From assembly GCA_002840155.1 (NCBI GenBank), contig PGZH01000008.1, forward strand, positions 248,001 through 312,000: a DNA stretch of 64,000 bases, given 5' to 3'. Origin of the DNA: Gammaproteobacteria bacterium HGW-Gammaproteobacteria-13. GTDB taxonomy: Bacteria; Pseudomonadota; Gammaproteobacteria; Pseudomonadales; Pseudomonadaceae. Shown one piece after another: positions 21,355 through 30,305 of this stretch. Below the pieces are notes generated by a model. That model had not been told where the DNA came from, searched no databases, and saw only the letters and a list, made by a program, of their open reading frames with translations. Positions within the stretch are counted from its first letter, which is position 1. Every line of letters begins with the position of its first letter. A program made the translations under genes and the position numbers.

Positions 21355-21381
21355 TTATCGGAAGTTTTGCGCGAGACTATA
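21355..21381 (-). promoter_or_regulatory. Candidate FliA (sigma-28) promoter of motAB
   Basis: On the minus strand TATA, a 15-base spacer, then TCCGATAA matches the FliA consensus TAAA-N15-GCCGATAA at 3/4 and 7/8 positions. It ends 55 bases before the motA ATG, in the gap to the divergent HDOD gene. Position and spacing are right for a flagellar class promoter. Confidence 0.5.
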
Positions 21382-21418
21382 GCCAGTTAAGGTCAAAAGC
21401 CAGCTTGTCTCAACCCGC

Positions 21419-22933
21419 ATGCCAAAGCCCGTCCACTATCCGCGCACCCTGACAGACTGGCTCAAGCAGCTGGACAGCCAGCTATTGCCTGCCTCCATCA
21501 ACAGTCAGCAGACGCTGCGCCGCGCCCTGGCAGACAGTAATCGCTCCATGCGTGAGTTGGCGGACTTGATGCAGGGCTGCCCAGCGCTGGCGCTCAGCGT
21601 CCTGCGCGAAGCCAACCGTAAAAGCAGCGGACTGAGCGAGCAAACCGAGAGCCTCGAAGCCGCCATCAGCCGCCTCGGCATCAAACGCACCGAAGACCTG
21701 CTTAATGCCCTGCCCGCCCTCCCCGAGCAGGAATTACCCAAAGCGCTGCGGCAGATTCAGCTGATCAGCCAGCACGCCAGCCACCAGGCCAACGGCCTGT
21801 TCGCCGGCCGCCTGGCGCGGCTGTGGCAGGAAGTGCACTGGGGCAGCCTGCTGTTTCTCGCACCGATCTGGACCTTGCTTGCCGCTCACCCTGAGCTGTT
21901 CGAGGTGTGGGAGCAGCGCGTTTTGGTCAAGGGCGAAGCGGCGAGCAAAGTTGAGCAGGAACTGCTGGGCGTGCCGCTGCTGAAGCTGTGCCTGACCCTG
22001 AGCGAGCAGTGGCATTTGCCGGAATGGGTCATTCAGGGCTACCGGCTACTGGTCAGCGACCGCCGCCTGCTGGTCAAGGCGCTGCATATCGCCCGCGACA
22101 ATGAACATCCACTGCACCAGCAACAAATCCTCGATGCCGACAGCAACCTGCGCCGCTGGCTGACTCAGCCGGCCAACAGCATTCTGCTGGCCAACGGCCT
22201 GGCGCTGTCCGCGCACTACGCCTGGAATAGTCCGCACAGCCTGCGCTGGCAGCGCCTGACCGGTTTATTTCTGCAACTGCCGCTCGATAACGTGCAGCAG
22301 TTGCTGCACCAAAACGCCGTCAGCAGCGCCCGACAGATGCCCGCCACCGACCTCTGGCACCCGGCCGAAGCGCTGCTCTGGCCGTGGCAGGCAAGGCACC
22401 TAAACGCCACAGTCGAACAGCCCAAGCCCGCAGTCGTCAGCGAGTGGCGCCAGCAATGCGCACAATTGCTCGCTCAACCCAGCGCGTTTACCAATGTGCT
22501 GCAGCTCACCGCCTGCGCCAATCAGGCAATCCAGGCCTGCGGCATGCAACGTGTATTGATCCTGCTCGCCGACCGCAACCACACACGCTTGATCGCCCAG
22601 CAGCAGAGCGGCCTGGACAAGGCCGCCGCCAGCCTCAGCCTTGACCCACAGCAAAGCCAGGTGCTGCGCCGCCTGCTCAGCGCGCCGGCACAACTCAAAC
22701 TGAGCCCGGCCAACATCGCGCAGTTCTCCGCCATGCTGCCCGGCTCGCTGAAAAGCCTGTTTCCCAGCGAACACCTGCTGATTCGCTCAATTGCCAGCAA
22801 CAACCGCGTGGTCATGCTGATCTTCGCCGACCAGGGTGGCCGGGCGCTGAGCGATGCCAGCGTGCAGGGCTTCGGCAAAACCGTGCAATGCATTGAGCGC
22901 GCCCTGGCCAGCTTTGCCAACCGCGGGCGCTAG
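21419..22933 (+). CDS. HDOD domain protein
   Basis: The N-terminal two thirds resembles an HDOD domain (a degenerate HD-type fold): PASINSQQTLRRALADSNR, then LSVLREANRKSSG and AISRLGIKRTEDLLNALP. The usual metal-binding HD residues of phosphodiesterases are not apparent. The C-terminal part (about residues 340-500) has a GAF-like appearance (VLILLADRNHTRLIAQQQ), suggesting a sensing role. There are 504 residues. It diverges from motA, and its function is unknown; HDOD proteins often act in motility or stress signalling. Confidence 0.75.
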   Translation: MPKPVHYPRTLTDWLKQLDSQLLPASINSQQTLRRALADSNRSMRELADLMQGCPALALSVLREANRKSSGLSEQTESLEAAISRLGIKRTEDLLNALPALPEQELPKALRQIQLISQHASHQANGLFAGRLARLWQEVHWGSLLFLAPIWTLLAAHPELFEVWEQRVLVKGEAASKVEQELLGVPLLKLCLTLSEQWHLPEWVIQGYRLLVSDRRLLVKALHIARDNEHPLHQQQILDADSNLRRWLTQPANSILLANGLALSAHYAWNSPHSLRWQRLTGLFLQLPLDNVQQLLHQNAVSSARQMPATDLWHPAEALLWPWQARHLNATVEQPKPAVVSEWRQQCAQLLAQPSAFTNVLQLTACANQAIQACGMQRVLILLADRNHTRLIAQQQSGLDKAAASLSLDPQQSQVLRRLLSAPAQLKLSPANIAQFSAMLPGSLKSLFPSEHLLIRSIASNNRVVMLIFADQGGRALSDASVQGFGKTVQCIERALASFANRGR

Positions 22934-22978
22934 GCTTTCCGCTACAATCCGTCCCTTTCCTATCAAAAGAGGCCCGGC

Positions 22979-23794
22979 ATGACCGCCTTCGCTGAGTTGC
23001 CCTTGCTGATCGAACCCGCGCAACTGGCCAGCCGCCTGAATGCGCCCGAGCTGATTCTGGTCGACCTGACCAGCAACGCCCGTTACGCCGCCGGCCACAT
23101 CCCTGGCGCCCGTTTTGTCGACCCCAAGCGCACCCAGCTGGGCCAGCCGCCAGCCCCCGGTTTGCTGCCTGAGCAGGCGCAGCTTGAGCAACTGTTTGGC
23201 GAACTGGGGCATAACCCCGACGCCGTCTACGTGGTGTATGACGATGAAGGCGGCGGCTGGGCCGGACGCTTTATCTGGCTGCTGGATGTGATTGGCCACG
23301 CGCGCTATCACTACCTCGACGGCGGCCTGCCGGCCTGGCTGGCAGAAGAGCGCGAGCTCAGCACGACAGTGCCGGATGCCGGCACGCAGGTCGTTGCCCT
23401 GCAGCTGCACGCTGCGCCGACCGCCACCCGCGAATACCTGCAAAGCCGCCTCGGCGCCGCCGATCTGGCGATCTGGGATGCCCGTGCACCCAGTGAATAC
23501 AGCGGCGAAAAAGCCCTGGCGCAGAAAGCCGGGCACATCCCCGGCGCCATCAACTTCGAATGGACTGCGGGCATGGACCCAGCCCGAGCACTGCGCATCC
23601 GCGAGGATATCCAGGCGCAGCTCAATAGCCTCGGCATCACGGCCGACAAGGAAATCATCACCCACTGCCAGACCCATCACCGCTCCGGCTTTACCTACCT
23701 GGTCGCCAAGCTGCTCGGCTACCCACGGGTAAAAGCCTACGCCGGCTCCTGGGGCGAGTGGGGCAACCACCCGGACACCCCGGTCGAGCGCTAA
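22979..23794 (+). CDS. rhdA: Thiosulfate sulfurtransferase (rhodanese RhdA)
   Basis: Two-domain rhodanese that moves a sulfane sulfur from thiosulfate to cyanide or another acceptor. The active-site loop is CQTHHRS with the catalytic Cys at residue 230, as in Azotobacter vinelandii RhdA. The N-terminal domain is the inactive copy. There are 271 residues. In cyanogenic pseudomonads it detoxifies cyanide; whether this strain makes cyanide cannot be seen here. It is 37 bases upstream of psd, so they may be cotranscribed. Confidence 0.95.
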   Translation: MTAFAELPLLIEPAQLASRLNAPELILVDLTSNARYAAGHIPGARFVDPKRTQLGQPPAPGLLPEQAQLEQLFGELGHNPDAVYVVYDDEGGGWAGRFIWLLDVIGHARYHYLDGGLPAWLAEERELSTTVPDAGTQVVALQLHAAPTATREYLQSRLGAADLAIWDARAPSEYSGEKALAQKAGHIPGAINFEWTAGMDPARALRIREDIQAQLNSLGITADKEIITHCQTHHRSGFTYLVAKLLGYPRVKAYAGSWGEWGNHPDTPVER

Positions 23795-23831
23795 GCACCC
23801 GCAGACCGCCAGTCACTTTTAAGGAACGCCA

Positions 23832-24692
23832 ATGAAAGATCGTCTGTTTATCCTCAGCCAGTACCTGCTGCCGCACCACCTGCTGTCGCGCCTGATTGGC
23901 TGCGCCGCCGAATGCCGCGCGGGCTGGTTCAAGAATCGCCTGATCGGCTGGTTCGCCAAGCAGTACCAGGTCAACATGAGCGAGGCCCAGGTCGAGGACC
24001 TGACGGCCTTTGCCCACTTCAATGACTTCTTTACCCGTGCCTTGAAAGACGGCGCCCGCCCGCTCGACAGCAGCCCTGGCGCAGTGCTCTGCCCGGCCGA
24101 CGGCGCGGTCAGCCAGCTGGGCAAAATCGAACAAGGTCGGGTATTCCAGGCCAAGGGCCACAGCTTTAGCGTGATCGAGCTGCTGGGCGGCGACACTGAG
24201 TGCGCCGCGGCCTTTATGGGCGGCGATTTCGCCACCATCTACCTCTCGCCCAAGGACTATCACCGCGTGCACATGCCGCTGGCCGGCACCTTGAAAGAAA
24301 TGGTCTATGTGCCGGGCCGGCTGTTCTCGGTCAACCAGACCACCGCGGAAAACGTCCCTGAGCTGTTTGCCCGCAACGAGCGCGTGGTCTGCCTGTTCGA
24401 TACCGAGCGCGGCCCGATGGCCGTGGTACTGGTCGGCGCGATGATCGTGGCCTCGATCGAAACCGTCTGGGCGGGCCTGGTCACGCCGCCAAAACGCACG
24501 CTGAAAACATTCAGTTACGACGAGGCATCGCGTGCGCCAATCGTTCTGGATAAAGGCGCAGAGCTCGGACGTTTCAAGCTCGGCTCTACAGCCATCGTGC
24601 TGTTTGGCCCGGAACAGGTGCAATGGACCGCAGAACTGGCCGCCAACAGCCCGGTTCAGATGGGCCAGCGCCTCGCCGCACCACGCGGCTAA
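23832..24692 (+). CDS. psd: Phosphatidylserine decarboxylase proenzyme
   Basis: Membrane enzyme that converts phosphatidylserine to phosphatidylethanolamine. The proenzyme cuts itself at the LGST motif (Ser at residue 252), which forms the pyruvoyl group on the alpha chain. HFNDFFTRAL, PADGAVSQLG and YHRVHMP are family motifs. There are 286 residues. AAGGA lies upstream of the ATG. Confidence 0.97.
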   Translation: MKDRLFILSQYLLPHHLLSRLIGCAAECRAGWFKNRLIGWFAKQYQVNMSEAQVEDLTAFAHFNDFFTRALKDGARPLDSSPGAVLCPADGAVSQLGKIEQGRVFQAKGHSFSVIELLGGDTECAAAFMGGDFATIYLSPKDYHRVHMPLAGTLKEMVYVPGRLFSVNQTTAENVPELFARNERVVCLFDTERGPMAVVLVGAMIVASIETVWAGLVTPPKRTLKTFSYDEASRAPIVLDKGAELGRFKLGSTAIVLFGPEQVQWTAELAANSPVQMGQRLAAPRG

Positions 24693-24704
24693 CCCGCCAC
24701 AGCC

Positions 24705-24732
24705 GGCACTGTCAGCCCATGCAGACAGTGCC
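24705..24732. terminator. Hairpin after psd
   Basis: The 9-bp arms GGCACTGTC and GACAGTGCC surround a 10-base loop, 12 bases after the psd stop. There is no T tract, so it is either a weak terminator or an mRNA 3'-end stabiliser. The remaining gap to 24925 shows nothing else I can name apart from AT-rich sequence near 24870 that could hold a promoter. Confidence 0.5.
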
Positions 24733-24924
24733 GCAGCGACTACTCAGCGTGAACCTCTGGGTACGAAAACCAGTCACAACAATGACTTCCAGATGATTTG
24801 CGTGTCGCGCCAACTTGGCAACCCAGCCAAGGACATGGCTGCGGGGCGCGCGAGATGCTGCTAGAGTCGAAACATAATTCCTAGACTCACCTGCCTTGCC
24901 CGTGCGCTGGAGTATCCGATTTAG

Positions 24925-26730
24925 ATGGATAAACAGAATTCTCACTTGCTACTGCGCGTCACCACGCCGGATAAGCAAAGCCTGTCATTCTGCGAAGCCA
25001 GTCCTCGTGATCTGAAAAAATGGGTCGATGGCCTGCCCAAGGCCAATATCGGTGAAACCGCGCGCCAGCTTTACCAGGCGCTGGTCGAGCTTAATCAGTT
25101 GCTGACGCCCTCGGAAAATCGCCTGCAACTGCTGGAAATCCTCCGGCCGGAAATCTATTTCGTCTGCAAGCAACTGGAAAAACACTTCCTTAACCAGGCC
25201 ATCGTCCTCGATGAACGGCCGCGCAAGGTTGCCAACCTCTGCCAGGCCCTGCAGAACCACCTGGCAATCGGCTACAAGCTGATCGTTGCCCGTCTGGCCG
25301 CCCAGCCCGGCCGCGAACGCCACCAGTTGCTTGCCGTCGCCCTGCAACGCGCCACCCACAGCCTGTGCGGCCCACTGATTCGTGCCAGCCAGCTGTACTG
25401 CCCGGTACCCGAAGGCCTCTGGCTGGAGCTGCACCAGCTGTACCAGATGGCCCTGGCGCGCGGCCTGCACAAGACCATGATTCGTGACACCCAGGCGCTA
25501 CACACCCAAGGCCTGAGCACCGAGCAAAGCTACCTGGTTGCCCTGCTGCTTGGTTGCGCACGCTGCAACCAGATGCGCCAGAGCGCCATTGCCCGCCTGG
25601 CCGAAGTGCTCGAGCCCTGGAGCGCACTGGCCACTCTGCAGGCCGGCGACGAGCCTTCCAGCCTGTTCGCCGTTGCGCCGCAGCTGGATGGCCCGCCCCG
25701 CTATATCTCGCTGTTCCAGCAAAACGAGCTGCACAAAGCACTAGGGATCGATCCCAGCCAGTTGGTGGATGCGATCAAGGAACACCTGCTGCTGCCAGCC
25801 GAGAGCCTTGCCCAGTCGCGCCTGACGGTGCCCGAAGGTTTCAGCCACGACATGCTGCAACACCTAGCAGCCGCCTGGGGCGATATCGCCGAGCGCACCT
25901 TTCAGCGCAGCCAGGGCCAAGGCGCACTGACCCTGTGCATCGGCATGAGCGCGCTGCATTTCTACCTGGCCGGCAAGCGCCCGTTCAACGAAGTGCTGCA
26001 AGTCCCGGTGACAACCAATGCGGCGGTATTCAAAGCCGACACCGGCGCACCGGATGTCTGGTCAAATGCATTCGATGCGCAGAAGAGCAACCAGTGGGAA
26101 AACGGCCTGCCTTTCGAGGAAATCCAGTACAACAAGCCGCATCAGCCCAACGAGTCGGCCGAGACTAGCAGCCAAGAAAGCTATCCGACCTACGAAGTGA
26201 CCATCGTCAATATCAGCCCCGGTGGCTACTGCCTGTCATGGCCGAAGGACGTACCCAGCCAACTCCAGGCCGGTGAACTGCTCGGTGTACAAGGCCTGCC
26301 GCAACAAGGCTGGAGCATTGCCGTGGTGCGCTGGATTCGCCAGGTACGCGGCGGTGGCACGCAGATGGGTATCGAGCTGATCGCTCCGCACGCGCAAGCC
26401 TGCGGCCTGCAGCTGGTGCGCAAGGCCGAGCAGAACAGCCAGTACCTGCGCGCCCTGCTGCTGCCGGAAATCAGCGCCATCTCGCGACCGGCCAGCTTGA
26501 TTACTGCACGCCTGCCGTTCCAGGAAGGCAACAAGGTCAGCATCAATCTGAATGGCAACGAACATCGCGCAGTACTCAGCCGTCGGCAGACCAGCACCGG
26601 CAGTTTCAACCAGTTCGAATACCGTGGCGTCGAGCAGATCAGCAGTGAGCACGGGAAGCCTGTCACAGCGCCGAAAGGCCGCACGCCAGGCGGGGAGGAA
26701 GACTTTGACTCACTCTGGAAGTCGCTGTAG
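24925..26730 (+). CDS. PilZ-like protein encoded upstream of fimX
   Basis: 601 residues. The N-terminal 400 are helical and of unknown fold. The C-terminal part (about residues 420-590) resembles a PilZ beta-barrel, with VNISPGGYCLSW matching the second PilZ motif (D/N-x-S-x-x-G). The RxxxR motif needed for c-di-GMP binding is not visible in front of it, so binding is doubtful. It is 64 bases upstream of fimX on the same strand and is the positional equivalent of P. aeruginosa PA4958. A role with FimX in type IV pilus control is inferred from position only. Confidence 0.7.
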   Translation: MDKQNSHLLLRVTTPDKQSLSFCEASPRDLKKWVDGLPKANIGETARQLYQALVELNQLLTPSENRLQLLEILRPEIYFVCKQLEKHFLNQAIVLDERPRKVANLCQALQNHLAIGYKLIVARLAAQPGRERHQLLAVALQRATHSLCGPLIRASQLYCPVPEGLWLELHQLYQMALARGLHKTMIRDTQALHTQGLSTEQSYLVALLLGCARCNQMRQSAIARLAEVLEPWSALATLQAGDEPSSLFAVAPQLDGPPRYISLFQQNELHKALGIDPSQLVDAIKEHLLLPAESLAQSRLTVPEGFSHDMLQHLAAAWGDIAERTFQRSQGQGALTLCIGMSALHFYLAGKRPFNEVLQVPVTTNAAVFKADTGAPDVWSNAFDAQKSNQWENGLPFEEIQYNKPHQPNESAETSSQESYPTYEVTIVNISPGGYCLSWPKDVPSQLQAGELLGVQGLPQQGWSIAVVRWIRQVRGGGTQMGIELIAPHAQACGLQLVRKAEQNSQYLRALLLPEISAISRPASLITARLPFQEGNKVSINLNGNEHRAVLSRRQTSTGSFNQFEYRGVEQISSEHGKPVTAPKGRTPGGEEDFDSLWKSL

Positions 26731-26794
26731 ATTGCCGACGCACTCCCTTTTGTCGCCTTTTCGCGCCCGTTCGGCGCAGATTTGATACCACACC

Positions 26795-28864
26795 ATGGCC
26801 ATTGAAAAAAAAACCATTCGGCTACTGATACTCGAAGACTCGCAGAACGAGGCCGAGCGCCTGGTCAGCCTGTTCCGTAATGCGGGGCGGGCAACCCGTG
26901 TGCATCGCCTGACCTCCAGCGATGACCTCAACGAGGCCCTGCAGCAAAGCTGGGATCTGCTGATCTGCGCACCGAGCAGTGAACAGCTGGCACCGAGTGA
27001 GGCGATTGGCGCAATCCGTCGCCAGGCCAAGGATATTCCGGTCATCCAGCTGCTCGCCGACAATGACTCCGACAGCATCACCGAAGCCCTGATGCTCGGC
27101 GCTCAGGACGCACTGCCGCAAGGTGAAGATGAGCGCCTGGTCTTAGTCGCCAAGCGCGAGCTGGCCAACCTGGAAGAACGCCGCGCGCGCCGCGCCTCTG
27201 AAGTGGCCCTGCGCGAAGCGGAGAAACGTTGCCAGCTGTTACTCGACAGCTCCGTTGACGCCATCACCTACGTACACGACGGCATGCACATCTACGCCAA
27301 CCGCGCCTACCTGGAGCTGTTTGCCTACGAAGATGCCGACGAACTGGAAGGCATGCCGATGATCGATCTGATCGGCAGCAGCGACCAGTCCAGCTTCAAG
27401 GACTTCCTGAAGAATTATCAAAGTGCCGAAGGCAGCGCCGAACTCAACTGTGCCGGCATCAAGGCCAACGGCCAGAGCTTCCCGGCGCAGATGAGCTTCT
27501 CCCCGGCCACCTACGATGGCGAGCCCTGCATCCAGGTGGTGATTCGCGCCGAAACTGGCAACGCCGAACTGGAAGAGAAACTGCGCGAAATCAGCAGCCA
27601 GGATCTGGTCACCGGCCTGTTCAACCGTACCCACTTCCTCGAACTGATGGACAACGCTGCCGAGCGCGCAGTGAATGCCGGGCAACCGTCCAGCCTCGCT
27701 TACATCCGCGTCGACCGCTACGCCAGCCTGCTCGCCGATATCGGCCTGGCGGGCATCGATATCCTTCTCACCGACCTGGCCAACCTGCTGCGCGCGCACT
27801 TCAGCGCCGACGCGCAACTGGCGCGCTTCGGCGATGACGTATTTGCCGTACTGCAACCCGGCGTCAGCCCGGAAAGCACCCGCGAGCAGCTGGACAGCCT
27901 GCTGAAAAAAGTCGAAAGCCATCTGTTCGACGTCAGCGGACGCACCGTGCAAAGCACCCTGTCGATTGGCGTAGCCGGGCTCAACGAGAAGACCGCCAAG
28001 GCCCAGGAAGTGGTCGATCGCGCCCATCGCTGCGCCGACGAGCTGAGCGATGGCAACGCCATCAAAGTGTTCAACCCGGCCGATGAGCTGGCCGCAGCGG
28101 CGAGCCGTGGCAACATTGTCGCGATGATCCAACAGGCGCTGGAGAAGAACAGCTTCCGCCTGCTGTTCCAGCCGATCATCAGCCTGCGCGGCGACAGCTT
28201 TGAGCACTATGAAGCGCTGCTGCGCCTGATCGGCCCACAGGGCGAGGAAATTCCGCCGACCGAACTGTTCAACGCGGCAAAAGATGCCGGCCTTGCTGAA
28301 AAGATCGACCGCTGGGTGATCCTCAACTCGATCAAGCTGCTCGCCGACCACCGCAGCAAAGGCCACAACACCCGCCTGTTTGTGCACCTGTCGACTGCCA
28401 GCGTGCAGGATCAGACCCTGCTGCCGTGGCTCAGCGTGGCCCTGAAAGCCGCACGCCTACCCTCAGATTCACTGGTGTTCCAGTTCAGCGAGCCGGATGC
28501 GATTGCCTACCTGAAGCAGGCCAAGGCCATCACCCAGGGCCTCAACGAGCTGCACTGCAAAACCGCGCTGACTCAGTTCGGCTGCTCGCTGAATCCGTTC
28601 AACACGCTCAAGCATCTGCATATCGACTTCGTCAAAGTCGACAGTTCCTTCTCCCAGGACCTGAGCAAGGCGGAAAACCAGGAGGCATTGAAAACCCTGC
28701 TGGCCAGCCTGCACTCCCAGGCCAAGCTGACCATCGTGCCCTTCGTCGAGAGCGCCAGCGTGCTGGCCACCCTCTGGCAGGCCGGGGTCAACTATATCCA
28801 GGGGCATTACCTGCAGGGCCCGAGCCAGTCGATGGACTACGACTTCTCGGCCGGCGACGAGTAA
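26795..28864 (+). CDS. fimX: FimX-type REC-PAS-GGDEF-EAL protein
   Basis: Polar c-di-GMP receptor that promotes type IV pilus assembly and twitching. Domains: REC-like (about 8-125), PAS (about 145-262), GGDEF (about 268-425) and EAL (about 440-680). The REC phosphoacceptor Asp is replaced (LLICAPSS). GGDEF reads FGDDVF at 345-350, so it should not make c-di-GMP. The EAL triad is present at 473-475, but the Asn of FVNLS is His (FVHLS) and the DDFG motif is TQFG at 593-596. Hydrolysis is therefore unlikely, while binding is possible. P. aeruginosa FimX has EVL at the same place. There are 689 residues, close to the 691 I recall for FimX. Confidence 0.93.
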   Translation: MAIEKKTIRLLILEDSQNEAERLVSLFRNAGRATRVHRLTSSDDLNEALQQSWDLLICAPSSEQLAPSEAIGAIRRQAKDIPVIQLLADNDSDSITEALMLGAQDALPQGEDERLVLVAKRELANLEERRARRASEVALREAEKRCQLLLDSSVDAITYVHDGMHIYANRAYLELFAYEDADELEGMPMIDLIGSSDQSSFKDFLKNYQSAEGSAELNCAGIKANGQSFPAQMSFSPATYDGEPCIQVVIRAETGNAELEEKLREISSQDLVTGLFNRTHFLELMDNAAERAVNAGQPSSLAYIRVDRYASLLADIGLAGIDILLTDLANLLRAHFSADAQLARFGDDVFAVLQPGVSPESTREQLDSLLKKVESHLFDVSGRTVQSTLSIGVAGLNEKTAKAQEVVDRAHRCADELSDGNAIKVFNPADELAAAASRGNIVAMIQQALEKNSFRLLFQPIISLRGDSFEHYEALLRLIGPQGEEIPPTELFNAAKDAGLAEKIDRWVILNSIKLLADHRSKGHNTRLFVHLSTASVQDQTLLPWLSVALKAARLPSDSLVFQFSEPDAIAYLKQAKAITQGLNELHCKTALTQFGCSLNPFNTLKHLHIDFVKVDSSFSQDLSKAENQEALKTLLASLHSQAKLTIVPFVESASVLATLWQAGVNYIQGHYLQGPSQSMDYDFSAGDE

Positions 28865-28878
28865 GCAGTACAGGCAGC

Positions 28879-28904
28879 AAAAAGCCGCCCGAGGGCGGCT
28901 TTTG
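28879..28904. terminator. Bidirectional terminator between fimX and serB
   Basis: AAAAAGCCGCCC, loop GAG, GGCGGCTTTTG: a perfect GC-rich stem with A residues upstream and T residues downstream, placed between the ends of the two convergent genes. Confidence 0.92.
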
Positions 28905-28916
28905 TTTGCCTGCTAT

Positions 28917-30131
28917 TTACTCCAGGCCGTCGCGGTCGCGAAAGCCGAGCAAATAGAGAATACCGTCCAGCCCCAGGGTTGAGATCGCCTGCTTGGCCGA
29001 CTGCTTGACCAGCGGCTTGGCCCGGAAGGCCACGCCCAGCCCGGCGATGGCCAGCATTGGCAGGTCATTGGCGCCATCGCCCACGGCGATGGTCTGCTCC
29101 AGACGCAAGCCTTCCTTGGCCGCCAGTTCGCGCAGCAGATCGGCTTTGCGCTGGGCATCGACAATCGGCTCGACCGCCACACCGGTAACCAGGCCATCGA
29201 CGATCTGCAGTTCGTTGGCGAACACATAATCGATACCCAGCTTGGTCTGTAGCTGCTTGGCAAAGTAGGTAAAGCCACCGGAGAGAATCGCGGTCTTATA
29301 ACCCAGACGGCGCAGTTCGCTGAACAGGGTCTCGGCACCTTCGGTCAGGCGCAGCGAAGCGCCGATATCGGCCAGCACGGTTTCCGGCAAGCCCTTGAGC
29401 AGGGCCAGACGTTCGCGGAAGCTGGCGGCAAAATCCAGCTCGCCGCGCATCGCCCGCTCGGTGATTTCCGATACTTGCTCACCAACACCAGCGGCCTTGG
29501 CCAGCTCGTCGATCACCTCGGCCTCGATCAGCGTCGAGTCCATGTCGAACACTGCTAGGCGACGATTACGACGGAACAGCGAGTCACGCTGGAAAGCGAT
29601 ATCGACGTTGAGTTCCTGCGCCACGCTAAGGAACTCGGCACGCAGAGCGGCCGGGTCGGCCGGCTCGCCACGCACGGAAAACTCGATGCAGCCCTTGCCC
29701 TGCTCGGCCGGCATATCCAGCGGCATTCGCCCGGACAGGCGGTCGATATGGTCGATATTCAGGTCATAACGCGCGGTAATCGCGCTGACCCGCTGCAACT
29801 GCTCGGCGGTGACCTTGCGCGTCAGCAGGGTGACGATATGCCGGGCTTTGCCCTGGCCACTGACCCACTGCTGGTAATCCGCCTCGGATACCGGCGTGAA
29901 GCGCACCTGCTGATCAAGCTTGTAGGCGGTAAACAGAATGTCCTTGAGTACCGACGAGGCGCGCTCGGTATCCGGTATTTCCACCAGAATGCCGAACGAC
30001 AGGGTGTCGTGGATCACCGCCTGGCCAATATCGAGGATATTCACCCCGCCCTGGGCCAGCACGCCGGTGATGGCGGCAGTCAAACCGGGGCGATCTTCGC
30101 CGGTGATATTGATCAGGACGATTTCGCGCAA
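28917..30131 (-). CDS. serB: Phosphoserine phosphatase
   Basis: HAD-family enzyme for the last step of serine synthesis. An N-terminal ACT-like pair (IVLINITGEDRPGLTAAITG, then a second repeat to about residue 180) precedes the catalytic domain. That domain holds FDMDSTLIEAE (nucleophile Asp), the SGGF motif (ILSGGFTYF) and VGDGANDLPML. There are 404 residues. The start is a TTG with GGAG 8 bases upstream; no ATG fits the conserved start REIVLINITG. It diverges from the sensor-like gene, as serB diverges from ytjB in E. coli. Confidence 0.95.
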   Translation of the reverse strand: MREIVLINITGEDRPGLTAAITGVLAQGGVNILDIGQAVIHDTLSFGILVEIPDTERASSVLKDILFTAYKLDQQVRFTPVSEADYQQWVSGQGKARHIVTLLTRKVTAEQLQRVSAITARYDLNIDHIDRLSGRMPLDMPAEQGKGCIEFSVRGEPADPAALRAEFLSVAQELNVDIAFQRDSLFRRNRRLAVFDMDSTLIEAEVIDELAKAAGVGEQVSEITERAMRGELDFAASFRERLALLKGLPETVLADIGASLRLTEGAETLFSELRRLGYKTAILSGGFTYFAKQLQTKLGIDYVFANELQIVDGLVTGVAVEPIVDAQRKADLLRELAAKEGLRLEQTIAVGDGANDLPMLAIAGLGVAFRAKPLVKQSAKQAISTLGLDGILYLLGFRDRDGLE

Positions 30132-30305
30132 GGCTCGGTCTCCAGTACAGCGTCAGGGGCAGCGGCTTGCTGAACAGGTCACAAGCCGTGGAAAAGGCGC
30201 ACATTCTACCCATTTTCAGCGGCAAACAGCCACGCACGGCGCTTTGCCCACCGCAGGGGCGCCGCTATACTGCGCGCCAACTACAGTCGACATGAGCCGA
30301 GCTCT

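Noticed and set aside
27239-28387. 382-codon minus-strand frame inside fimX
   Set aside because: Shadow of the GGDEF and EAL coding sequence; no independent start site or motif.
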